From contig DASUGM010000124.1 of assembly GCA_036274055.1 (NCBI GenBank), positions 1 through 7,735 on the forward strand: DNA of 7,735 nucleotides, given 5' to 3'. The position numbers and the translations under genes are program-made. The notes beneath the pieces were generated by a model, which had not been told where the DNA came from, ran no database searches, and saw only the letters and a program-made list of their open reading frames with translations. Shown piece after piece: positions 1 to 7,109 of the stretch. How positions within the stretch are numbered: the stretch's first letter is position 1; the number at the start of each line of letters is the position of its first letter. This DNA comes from DASUGM01 sp036274055. Its GTDB lineage: Bacteria; Acidobacteriota; Vicinamibacteria; Vicinamibacterales; SCN-69-37.

Positions 1-1355
1 TGACGCGACCGCCCGCGGCCGGAGAGAACGTCGAAGAAGCCACGCTCCGCAACGTGGAAGCGTGCTTCCGCGACGGCGAATCATTGCGCAACGCCTTCGT
101 GCGGCCGAACGAAGTGTGGATGACGACGGCGAACCGCGCCGACGTGTTCTTCAAGGCGCCGCTCGATGCCGCCGGCAGGATCTTCACTGTGCTGGCGCAG
201 GAAGAAATCCTGCACACCGACAATTTCCAGGCGCGCCAGCAGCGGCGCACGCTCGGACGGCCTGGCTTTGGTGCCGCAAATCCGTCACCGGTCGACGTCG
301 TCGTCGCGTATGTGCATGTGCGCGGCGCGGCGGTCGAGGGCGGCGACTTCGACGTGATGTCGCTGCGCGACAAACTGCCGCCGGTTCCGCCGTATCTGCA
401 GCCGATCGCCGATTCAGAAACGCGGATGTCTGCAACCGAGGCGCTGGCGCGGAAGCTGCCGGCCGGCAGCCACCGGACGCGAGTAGTCAGCTATACGGGC
501 TATGGATCGGCCGGATTTCCGCTGATCGAGGTGCCCGACGCGTTCGTCAACGCGCACCCAGAGCTCCGCAACTTGCGCTGGGCCGATCACGACGGCACCT
601 GGGTTCTGCTCGCGCCGAACGCGCGGACGATGGCGATCAACAACCAGTTCGATTTGGCGGCGACGCCGAATCCGCCGCCGCCGCAGAAGTTTTCGGCGAA
701 TCATCCGAACCGCTTTCGCATGCTCGTGAACACCGCGGAGGAATGGGTGCTCTACAACCCGACCCCGACGCTGTGGGGGCACACGGACCTCGTGCGGTTT
801 CCGCAGAAGGGCCAGATGCTGGCGCAGTTCCGCTCGTATCCCCTCAGCCGGCGCGACGGCCAGGCCAGATTCTGGCGCGACAAGGAATTCCGCATCGTCG
901 CGCAAGGCGCCGACCATCCGTTTCACATTCACATCAACCCGATGTGGGTGACGCGCATCGAAGTGCCCGACGAGCAGGGCAACCTGCACAACCTGCTCGA
1001 CGAGCCGCGGTGGATGGACACGGTGTCGATTCCCCGCAACGGCGGGCGGGTCGTGTTTCGATCACGGTTTGCCGACTACACCGGGCGCTGGATCCACCAC
1101 TGCCACCTGCTCATGCACGAGGACATGGGGATGATGCAGGAAGTCGAGTGCGTGGCAACCGCGGCGGCCTCGAACGCCACGCCGAAAGCGGCCGTGGCCA
1201 ATCACGCGATGACCGAGGCCGAAGTCAACGCGATCTATCCGCGTCCGTCGCTGGAACTCGGGTATCGGCAGAGCCTGTCGTTCGACGATCCGAATCCAGG
1301 CACCGGCCAGTCATATCCGGGATTCGAGCTGGAAGTGCCGGTACTCAAAGACTGA
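1..1355 (+). CDS. Multicopper oxidase, 3' part (5' end outside window)
   Basis: The reading frame (codons from base 3) is open to the left edge, so the true start lies outside; the GTG at 54 is an internal codon. About 450 residues are visible. Numbering from that GTG, copper-binding signatures of the third cupredoxin domain are intact. HPFHIH (residues 288-293, bases 915-932) supplies type 1, 2 and 3 ligands. HCHLLMHEDMGM (349-360, bases 1098-1133) supplies the T1 cysteine C350, T1 histidine H355 and probable axial methionine M360. The first visible part, with RPNEVWMTTANRADVFFKAP, resembles the end of domain 2 in the family. Known members oxidise metals, phenols or bilirubin-like substrates and reduce oxygen to water, usually in the periplasm; the substrate here is unknown. 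Two oddities are a segment of about 50 residues between the EEWVLYN strand and HPFHIH, and a C-terminal tail of about 60 residues after the last copper motif. The gene converges on the receptor gene, so it is a separate transcript. The family call is secure; the subfamily is not. Confidence 0.93.
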   Translation, partial: TRPPAAGENVEEATLRNVEACFRDGESLRNAFVRPNEVWMTTANRADVFFKAPLDAAGRIFTVLAQEEILHTDNFQARQQRRTLGRPGFGAANPSPVDVVVAYVHVRGAAVEGGDFDVMSLRDKLPPVPPYLQPIADSETRMSATEALARKLPAGSHRTRVVSYTGYGSAGFPLIEVPDAFVNAHPELRNLRWADHDGTWVLLAPNARTMAINNQFDLAATPNPPPPQKFSANHPNRFRMLVNTAEEWVLYNPTPTLWGHTDLVRFPQKGQMLAQFRSYPLSRRDGQARFWRDKEFRIVAQGADHPFHIHINPMWVTRIEVPDEQGNLHNLLDEPRWMDTVSIPRNGGRVVFRSRFADYTGRWIHHCHLLMHEDMGMMQEVECVATAAASNATPKAAVANHAMTEAEVNAIYPRPSLELGYRQSLSFDDPNPGTGQSYPGFELEVPVLKD

Positions 1356-1463
1356 GGAATTTGCCAAGAGCAGATCCACAGGGAGAAGCACGCTCTTCCT
1401 CTTGCTCTTCTCGGTCTTCTCCCTGTCAATCCGCTCCGGGCAAGCGCACTTCACTCAGCTCAG
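1356..1463. other. Convergent intergenic region with pyrimidine-rich stretch
   Basis: This gap of 108 bp separates the stop of the oxidase gene from the stop of the receptor gene. It holds one perfect inverted repeat (listed separately) and several copies of a CTCTTC-like motif between 1392 and 1423. AAGAGCA at 1366-1372 can also pair with TGCTCTT at 1403-1409, so alternative folds exist. I see no open frame with coding character and no RNA gene. The position between two convergent stops suggests transcription termination in both directions. Confidence 0.6.
1378..1426. terminator. Perfect 11-bp inverted repeat, possible bidirectional terminator
   Basis: ACAGGGAGAAG at 1378-1388 is the exact reverse complement of CTTCTCCCTGT at 1416-1426, around a 27-base loop rich in C and T. 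It sits between two convergent genes, where a hairpin could stop transcription from both sides. Neither side has a run of T after the stem, and the loop is long, so it is not a classic intrinsic terminator. It might instead be a copy of a dispersed palindromic repeat. The repeat is seen directly; the terminator role is inference. Confidence 0.45.
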
Positions 1464-3671
1464 CTAGTACCTCAGCACTGCCGTGAACATTGCTGCTCTG
1501 CCAGCCGCCAGCACGCCCCGCGAACTGGCGCTCGAGTAGTAGCGCTCGTTGAGGAGATTCGACGCCTCGACTCGAAGCTCCACCCATCGGCCGGTGCGCC
1601 AGGTCGCGTTGGCACTGACGTCGACATAGCCGGGCGTCGCCACTTCGGTGGGCCCCGGCTGGTCATCGCGCGCGAACGCGGCGACGCGCGCGGACACGAA
1701 GACGCTATTGCCGATCGCTTGGCGTAGCTGCAGGATCGCTTTCGGCGCCGCGATGTCGTCGAGGGCGGCGTCGTCGTCTTTGGCGCGGCCGCGGCCGGTC
1801 TGCGCCGATGCTTCGATCGAGAAACCGCGAGATGCGTCGAGCCGCCCTTCCACTTCGACGCCGCGAATCTGGGCAAGGCCGCGATTGCGAAAGAGAAAAG
1901 TTTCCGGTCCGGCCTGATAGCGTTCGATCAGATCGGAGATGTCGTAATGGTAGTACGACGCGCCGATCCGCCAGCGGTCCACGTCATAGCGGGCCCCCGC
2001 ATCGATCTGCAGGCTCCGTTCCGGCAACAGGTCCGGATTGCCGATGATGAAACCGCGGCCGACCGGGCCGCGAAAGAAGCGATCGGACAGCGTCGGATCG
2101 CGGAATCCGCGCGAGACTTGCGCCGTCATCGTCAGCGACGACCATGCCCGTACGGCGATCGCGGCGGATCCTGACGCCGCCGAATGCGACACCGTGCGAT
2201 CGCCGAAGAACCCGCCTTCGTTGACGCTGCGGACGTAATCTGCGCGCGCACCGGCCGTGGCGGTGACGCGGCCGCCGATCGGCACGTCGACCTGAGCGAA
2301 CGCCCCAACGTCACGCTTGTGTGCCGAGTCGATCGAGGCGTTGTCGGTCGTCGAGACCACGGCACCGGCGGCATCGAAGGCGATGCCGATGTCGTGCGCG
2401 TGAAGGTCGTGCCGGGCGACGAGATCGACGCCGGTCGAGAGTCGCACGAGGTGGACCGCCGGCCGGAACACCGCACGGATCTCGGTGTCGGTGCCGGCGA
2501 TGTCCGATCGATCGATCCGGCGCGGCCGCCCCGGCGCCGGCAGACGATCCTGATCGAGACGCTGTTCATAATTTCCGTAGAGCCCGCGGACGTTGACGTG
2601 ACCCAGGCCCGGCACGGCGGCGCGATCGAAAGAAACCGAGGTGCGCTTCGATCGCTCAAACGGCATCGTCACCAGCAGCGTCGCCGAATCGGATCGCGGC
2701 AGGCCGGTGTCGCGCGCGAAGTCGCCCTGCCACCCGATCGTCCACCAGCCACCGGCGGTGACGCCGGCGCGGACGAGCGCGCCGCTGTCGCGCCAGGCGG
2801 AATTGGCGACGACGCCATCCGGACTCGAGTAGTCGTCGGCGGTCCGGCCGTGCGCGGCGACGAGTATGCCGGCGCGGGCACCGAGACCGGTCGCGGCCTC
2901 GCCGTCGACGCGTTGTGAGGGGACGCCGGCGCCGAAGGTGCCGGTCAATCGGGCGTGGAACGGCGCGCCGAGTGACGGCTGCGGCGTCAACGACGAAATC
3001 ACGCCCCCGAACGCATCGGATCCAAATGCGACCGACGCTGGACCGCGGGCGACGTCGATGCGATCGAGACTCTCGGGGGCGAGGAACGTCACGCTCGGCC
3101 CGGCGCGGCGCTCGGAAAACAGCCGGCTGCCGTCGAGCAGGAACAACGTCCGTCCGCGCGCCAGCCCGCGGATGGCCGGCACGGCGCTCTGGCCCTCCGC
3201 GACGGCGCCGACGCCGGCGACATTTTCGAGCGCCTGCACGAGGTTCGCGGGCGCGCGCCGGCCGATGTCGAGCGACGACACCAGCGTCGTCGCCGTTGCG
3301 AGCGGCGCGTCGACGCTGGGAGCCGCGCCGGAGATGACGAGCGTTTCGGCGAGGACGGGATCGACTGAGATAGCCAGCGGCGCCGTCGGGTCACGAGCCA
3401 GAATGCGCACCGGTTTTGCGAGACCGCCGCCGGGCAGGATGACGAGCACATCGAACGGCAGCGGCGGATCAGGTGTCCACGTAAACCTGCCATCGGCGTC
3501 GGTCGTGACCGTGCCTGCGAGTCCGGCGATGGCGATCGTCGCGCCGGCGATCGGACGACCGGTGAGACGATCGATCGCGCGGCCCTCGAAGGCGTGAGCG
3601 GAGATGGGAAGGAGGCAGACAAAAGCGCAGGAGAGAGTTGCGATAGTCAGTCGACGGACGATTGGCCTCAC
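1464..3671 (-). CDS. TonB-dependent outer-membrane receptor with N-terminal carboxypeptidase-regulatory-like domain
   Basis: The product has 735 residues from a GTG start at 3671. Residues 1-27 form a good signal peptide: RR near the start, a hydrophobic core, then AHA before FEG. Residues 28 to about 103 look like a carboxypeptidase-regulatory-like beta-sandwich (DRLTGRPIAGATIAIAG, then TDADGRFTW). ETLVISG at 109-115 resembles a TonB box. The plug follows to about 228, with PAIRGL, LDGSRLF and RIDVARGPASVAFGSDAFGG. The rest is a beta-barrel with alternating strand pattern, GNPDLLPERS, an LLNERYYS segment near the end, and a terminal aromatic residue (LRY), as outer-membrane barrels have. Such receptors import scarce ligands such as siderophores, cobalamin, metals or glycans using TonB energy. 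No motif here fixes the ligand. The start is 2 bp after the kinase stop and has only a weak purine stretch (AAGAG) ahead, which fits translational coupling. The plug and barrel look complete, without frameshift. Confidence 0.93.
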   Translation of the reverse strand: MRPIVRRLTIATLSCAFVCLLPISAHAFEGRAIDRLTGRPIAGATIAIAGLAGTVTTDADGRFTWTPDPPLPFDVLVILPGGGLAKPVRILARDPTAPLAISVDPVLAETLVISGAAPSVDAPLATATTLVSSLDIGRRAPANLVQALENVAGVGAVAEGQSAVPAIRGLARGRTLFLLDGSRLFSERRAGPSVTFLAPESLDRIDVARGPASVAFGSDAFGGVISSLTPQPSLGAPFHARLTGTFGAGVPSQRVDGEAATGLGARAGILVAAHGRTADDYSSPDGVVANSAWRDSGALVRAGVTAGGWWTIGWQGDFARDTGLPRSDSATLLVTMPFERSKRTSVSFDRAAVPGLGHVNVRGLYGNYEQRLDQDRLPAPGRPRRIDRSDIAGTDTEIRAVFRPAVHLVRLSTGVDLVARHDLHAHDIGIAFDAAGAVVSTTDNASIDSAHKRDVGAFAQVDVPIGGRVTATAGARADYVRSVNEGGFFGDRTVSHSAASGSAAIAVRAWSSLTMTAQVSRGFRDPTLSDRFFRGPVGRGFIIGNPDLLPERSLQIDAGARYDVDRWRIGASYYHYDISDLIERYQAGPETFLFRNRGLAQIRGVEVEGRLDASRGFSIEASAQTGRGRAKDDDAALDDIAAPKAILQLRQAIGNSVFVSARVAAFARDDQPGPTEVATPGYVDVSANATWRTGRWVELRVEASNLLNERYYSSASSRGVLAAGRAAMFTAVLRY

Positions 3672-3673
3672 GT

Positions 3674-6316
3674 CTACTTGCTCTTGTCGAACGAGGACGC
3701 CCAGTTCCGGACCACTATCGGGAGCCTCGGCGTGTCACCATCCGGCGGTGCGAGGATGACGATGAAGCGGCCGTCCGGCAGCACGTCGTAGCTCGGCACA
3801 CCCGGACCGGGGGTGATGCCCTGCTTCGTGCCGCGGATGAGCGTGGGCGCAGGCTCGCCAACCCGCGCGCCGTTCGCGAATTGCTGCGACCAAATCTGAT
3901 CGCCGCGCTGGAAGAACAGCTCGTCTCCCCTGGCGGACCACACCACGCCTGAGCCGGGACCGATCAGGTTCGGAATTTCGAGGATCGGAAAGCGCGCGAA
4001 AGCGACGTGATTGACGCCATTCTCAATCGACACCCATGCAACCTTGCCATCCGACGACACGCGGGCACCGTATTCTGTTCGATCGCGTCCGTACTCCTTT
4101 TTCCTTTCACCCGGTTTGTCCAGCGTCATCGACCAGATTTCGGTGGCGTTCCTCTTGCCGGCCGCAACGCTCATCAGCAGCCTGTTTCCGACAAACGAAA
4201 TCGGCAATGCCTCAACCGGCGGGTCCAGTGACCTTTCGCGACCGACCGGCCGCGCCGCTCCGTCGATGTCAAGGATGCGGAGCCATTCGCCGCCTCCTTC
4301 GCGGAGCGAAAAGACGACGCTGTTCCCATCTGGCGTCCACACCGCGAATCGGCTGTCCTGATTCGCGGTGATCGCGGTCAGCGAGTTGCAGTCGAGGCCG
4401 CACACGGCGAGATCGTAGTCGCCGAAGTCGTTTGCGATTGTCGTGACGAGCCGCTGGTGGACCGGGTCGAATCGGATCGCCGAATAGCCCCTCGGCGGCG
4501 CGCCGAGTGTCCGAGTGGTGCCAGATCGCTCGACGATGGCGAGATGGTTAGCTGGATCATGGCGCGGCAGGTAGACCAGCGTGCCGTCGGCGGCAACCTT
4601 GATCGGCGCAACGCCCGTGTTCTCTCCGCCGGACGGCCGTTGGGGCAGCGGCACCCTGGCCCCAACTGTCAGCGTGCTGGTGTCAAGAGGCGCGGCGAAT
4701 ACGTCGCCGCGGCTGGTCGTGAAGATCACATGGCCGTTGGCAAATTGCGGGCTCCGTGCATCTCTGATCAGCTGCGTCACGGCTGGTGAACCTAATCGCG
4801 CCCCGCCGACGTCCGTCCCTCCGTCGGGCAACTGGATGGTGAACAAAACGATCGAGGTATTCGGCACCAGGACGGGAACCCGATGATCGGTATCCTTCCC
4901 CGGAGCGGTGATCGTCTCCGTTGCACAGTCATCGACCGAGATCCGTTTCAGACCATCGCCCTTTGTGCCGATGAGCAGAGTGGCGCGATCGATCCAGGCG
5001 CCACCACGGATCTCGAGCTTGGAACAGATCTGATTCGGCGGACCGCCGTCGAGCCCAACCCGCATCAGATTCAGATCCTGCTGAAACGCAATCTGGCTAC
5101 CGTCCGGTGAAAAGAACGGCTGCGATGCGCCAGCCGTTTCGCGGAGCGCGCTCCAGACGCCGCTTTGTAAATCGAGAACGAAGAGCTGATTGACTCCATC
5201 TTTGCGAAAGACCGTCGCGACGAAGCGGCCATCGGACGACACTGCCAGGGCTTTGCTCGAAGCGGTCGCTCCCTGGGGCAGCGTCAGCGGGAACGTCGTC
5301 AGCGACGCGCCGGATGATGCTCGCCCGGTTGCCGGCGCGCCTGAGCGCGTGCCGAGCCAGTATCCGAAGGCGCCAAGACCAATTGCGACCGCGGCCCAAA
5401 CGGCCAGCGCAGGCAATCGTCCGACCAGACCGGTCGCCGGCCCGGCGACCTGCGCCGACGACGTGTCGGTAGATTCGTCGGCGAGCACGAGCGAGAGATC
5501 GCGCGCCGATTGAAAACGAGCGCCAGGAGATTTCTCGACACAGCGCTGGGCGATGCGCATGGCCCGGTTGAAAAGCGGCGAGCTTTCGCCGCTCCACGCC
5601 GGCAGGTCGTCCGACAAGATCGCAGTGAGCGTCTGCGGGACCGTTTCGCGCTTGAACGCGCGCCGCCGGGTCAGCATCTCGTAGAGCAGCGCCCCGAACG
5701 CGAAGATGTCGGCGCGATGATCGACGCGGTCACCGCGCACCTGCTCCGGCGCCATGTACCCGACCGTGCCGATCACCGAGCCGGGCAGCGTGGCCGTCGC
5801 CATGGTGTTGGTCTCGCCGTTCGCGAGCGGCGAGTCCTCGAGGACGCGCGCGATGCCGAAGTCGAGAATCTTGACGCGATCGTCGGCGGTGACGAACACG
5901 TTCTCTGGCTTCAGATCCCGATGAACGATGCCCTTGTCGTGCGCCTCCGCCAGGCCAGCTGCGATCTGCGCCGCGTATTGCACCGCCTTGCGCGCCGTGA
6001 GCGCGCCGGCCGACAGCGTGTCGCGCAGGGTTCGCCCGTCAAGCAGCTCGGTGACGACGTAAGCGATGCCGTCGTGGGTGCCGACGTCGAAGATACCGAC
6101 GATGTGCGGGTGGTTGAACGCGGCGGTCGCCAGCGCTTCCTGCTGAAAACGGCGCAGGCGCGAAGCATCGGCAGCGAATTCCGGTGGCAGCACTTTGATG
6201 GCGACGTCGCGTTGCAGGCTGGCGTCGCGGGCAAGGTAGACCTCGCCCATCCCTCCTGCGCCCAATGGCGAGCGGATTTCGTAGCGGCCGAGACGAGTGC
6301 CGGGAGTCAGCGCCAT
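3674..6316 (-). CDS. Membrane-anchored Ser/Thr protein kinase with C-terminal TolB/WD40-like propeller
   Basis: The product has 880 residues. The start MALTPGTRLGRYEI is the usual opening of this family. The kinase domain (about 12-275) has every key element: glycine loop GAGGMGEVY (19-27), VAIK lysine K41, helix C glutamate E60, HRDLKPEN (132-139, catalytic D134), DFG (152-154), GYMAPEQ (186-192), D203 and R267. It is an RD kinase, and its activation loop is rich in Thr and Ser (T171, T174, T176, S180, T184), so activation by autophosphorylation is likely. One hydrophobic segment at about 301-322 should span the membrane. From about 340 to 875 there are repeated SPDG/TPDG/SSDG blades (near 360, 403, 661, 754, 846) typical of TolB-like propellers, probably outside the cytoplasm. 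That propeller has cysteines at 431, 464, 639 and 643. The gene lies 28 bp after the methyltransferase stop and 2 bp before the receptor start. The signal sensed and the target proteins cannot be told. Confidence 0.95.
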   Translation of the reverse strand: MALTPGTRLGRYEIRSPLGAGGMGEVYLARDASLQRDVAIKVLPPEFAADASRLRRFQQEALATAAFNHPHIVGIFDVGTHDGIAYVVTELLDGRTLRDTLSAGALTARKAVQYAAQIAAGLAEAHDKGIVHRDLKPENVFVTADDRVKILDFGIARVLEDSPLANGETNTMATATLPGSVIGTVGYMAPEQVRGDRVDHRADIFAFGALLYEMLTRRRAFKRETVPQTLTAILSDDLPAWSGESSPLFNRAMRIAQRCVEKSPGARFQSARDLSLVLADESTDTSSAQVAGPATGLVGRLPALAVWAAVAIGLGAFGYWLGTRSGAPATGRASSGASLTTFPLTLPQGATASSKALAVSSDGRFVATVFRKDGVNQLFVLDLQSGVWSALRETAGASQPFFSPDGSQIAFQQDLNLMRVGLDGGPPNQICSKLEIRGGAWIDRATLLIGTKGDGLKRISVDDCATETITAPGKDTDHRVPVLVPNTSIVLFTIQLPDGGTDVGGARLGSPAVTQLIRDARSPQFANGHVIFTTSRGDVFAAPLDTSTLTVGARVPLPQRPSGGENTGVAPIKVAADGTLVYLPRHDPANHLAIVERSGTTRTLGAPPRGYSAIRFDPVHQRLVTTIANDFGDYDLAVCGLDCNSLTAITANQDSRFAVWTPDGNSVVFSLREGGGEWLRILDIDGAARPVGRERSLDPPVEALPISFVGNRLLMSVAAGKRNATEIWSMTLDKPGERKKEYGRDRTEYGARVSSDGKVAWVSIENGVNHVAFARFPILEIPNLIGPGSGVVWSARGDELFFQRGDQIWSQQFANGARVGEPAPTLIRGTKQGITPGPGVPSYDVLPDGRFIVILAPPDGDTPRLPIVVRNWASSFDKSK

Positions 6317-6331
6317 GGGAGGGGCGCGAGG

Positions 6332-6337
6332 AGTATA
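6332..6337 (-). promoter_or_regulatory. Possible -10 box (TATACT) for the kinase gene
   Basis: On the minus strand the gap of 28 bp between methyltransferase stop and kinase start reads TATACT, five of six bases of the sigma-70-type -10 consensus. It ends 15 bases before the ATG, which would leave a leader of only about 9 bases. No Shine-Dalgarno sequence is visible before this ATG; the bases there are C-rich. The region 16 to 18 bases upstream has no good -35 match. The site could let the kinase-receptor pair be transcribed apart from the methyltransferase, but it may be chance. Confidence 0.25.
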
Positions 6338-6344
6338 TGAGCAG

Positions 6345-7097
6345 TCAGCGCATCTCGTAGAGCAGGATCGCCGTCGCGACAGCGACGTTCAGCGAGTCGA
6401 CTGCCGGCTCGACTGGGATCCGCACCCGTTCATTCGCCCGCGCCAGCGCGGCGGCCGACAGCCCCGCGCCCTCCGAACCGACGAGCAGCGCGATCGCCGC
6501 CGATTGCCGAACTGCCTCGGCGGCGTCGTCAACCGCCCGGGCGTCCGGATCTGGCGTCGCGGCAACCAGCGTGAAACCCCGCGCTCGCAGATCGTCCAGC
6601 GCGTCGGGCCACGGTTCCAGGTCGGCGAACGGCAGCGACAGCGTTGCCGCCATCGACGTCCGAATCGCCTTGCGATACAGCGGATCGGCGCAGCCCGGCG
6701 CCAACAGCACCGCTGAGACGCCAAACGCCAGCGCCGATCTGAAGATGCTGCCGACGTTGTCGGGGTCGCGGACGTCGTCGAGCACGATTACCGTGCGACG
6801 GTGCGACGTGCGATCGTCACCCAGATCGAGCTGCTGCCAGGGCACTGCTGCGGGGCGTTCGGCATAGCCGAGACAGCCCTGATGAAACTGGAAGCCGCCA
6901 GCGGCCGTGAGTTCCTCGGCGCTGAGGACCTCGACGGTGGGCCGCCGTTCTGGCGGTGTCGTCTCGATCGCCTCGCGCAACGCCGTCAGGGCCGTTGGCG
7001 TCACGAGCAGACGGGTGACGCGCCAGCCGGGATGCGCAAGCGCCCGCGAAACGACGAGTCGGCCTTCGAGTGTGATCAAAGCACGATCCTGACGCAT
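6345..7097 (-). CDS. SpoU/TrmH-family RNA 2'-O-ribose methyltransferase
   Basis: With the ATG at 7097 the product has 250 residues, a normal length for this family. Residues 8 to about 80 form the N-terminal RNA-binding domain (LEGRLVVSRAL, then FHQGCLGYAERP). The SPOUT catalytic domain has all three motifs: motif 1 DVRDPDNVGSIFRSA (108-122, with N114 and R120), motif 2 LLVGSEGAGLS (204-214, with E209) and motif 3 IPVEPAVDSLNVAVA (227-241, with S235 and N237), which make the trefoil knot that binds S-adenosylmethionine. Family members methylate a ribose 2'-OH in 23S rRNA or tRNA; RlmB-like is likely but the target base is not readable. The frame stays open upstream to 7514, but that part is antisense to the next gene and is not protein-like. 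An alternative start is TTG at 7079, giving MITLEGRLVV, with AGGA 7 bases ahead; it is at least as well supported by its ribosome-binding site. Nothing looks broken. Confidence 0.92.
   Translation of the reverse strand: MRQDRALITLEGRLVVSRALAHPGWRVTRLLVTPTALTALREAIETTPPERRPTVEVLSAEELTAAGGFQFHQGCLGYAERPAAVPWQQLDLGDDRTSHRRTVIVLDDVRDPDNVGSIFRSALAFGVSAVLLAPGCADPLYRKAIRTSMAATLSLPFADLEPWPDALDDLRARGFTLVAATPDPDARAVDDAAEAVRQSAAIALLVGSEGAGLSAAALARANERVRIPVEPAVDSLNVAVATAILLYEMR
7087..7090 (-). promoter_or_regulatory. Shine-Dalgarno-like AGGA that favours a TTG start at 7079
   Basis: On the minus strand AGGA lies 7 bases before the in-frame TTG at 7079-7077. No such motif lies ahead of the ATG at 7097, which is preceded by CTCTAATC. 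The TTG start would remove six residues (MRQDRA) and begin right at the conserved N-terminal domain. A TCTAAT hexamer at 7104-7099 (five of six matches to a -10 box) is too close to serve the ATG but well placed for the TTG. No good -35 box is seen. Confidence 0.3.
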
Positions 7098-7109
7098 GAT
7101 TAGAGCATC

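Noticed and set aside
62..1486. Open plus-strand frame of 474 codons overlapping the oxidase
   Set aside because: It is shifted from the frame that carries the copper motifs, and is rich in Arg, Ala and Gly with no family signature.
2504..2518. Run of overlapping GATC/ATCGAT palindromes
   Set aside because: It lies within receptor codons for Arg, Ile, Asp and Ser and is short; in a GC-rich gene this is expected by chance.
2184..2918. Open plus-strand frame of 244 codons inside the receptor gene
   Set aside because: It lies antisense to the well-supported receptor, and its Arg/Asp/Gly-rich composition is what GC-rich shadow frames give. No domain is visible.
5510..6340. Open plus-strand frame of 276 codons opposite the kinase domain
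   Set aside because: The kinase motifs on the minus strand are unmistakable; this frame is Arg-rich without any motif and is a shadow.
7071..7086. CRP-like site starting TGTGA upstream of the DUF2007-like gene
   Set aside because: The left half matches but the right half (CACGA) differs in phase and sequence from TCACA, and it lies in methyltransferase coding sequence.
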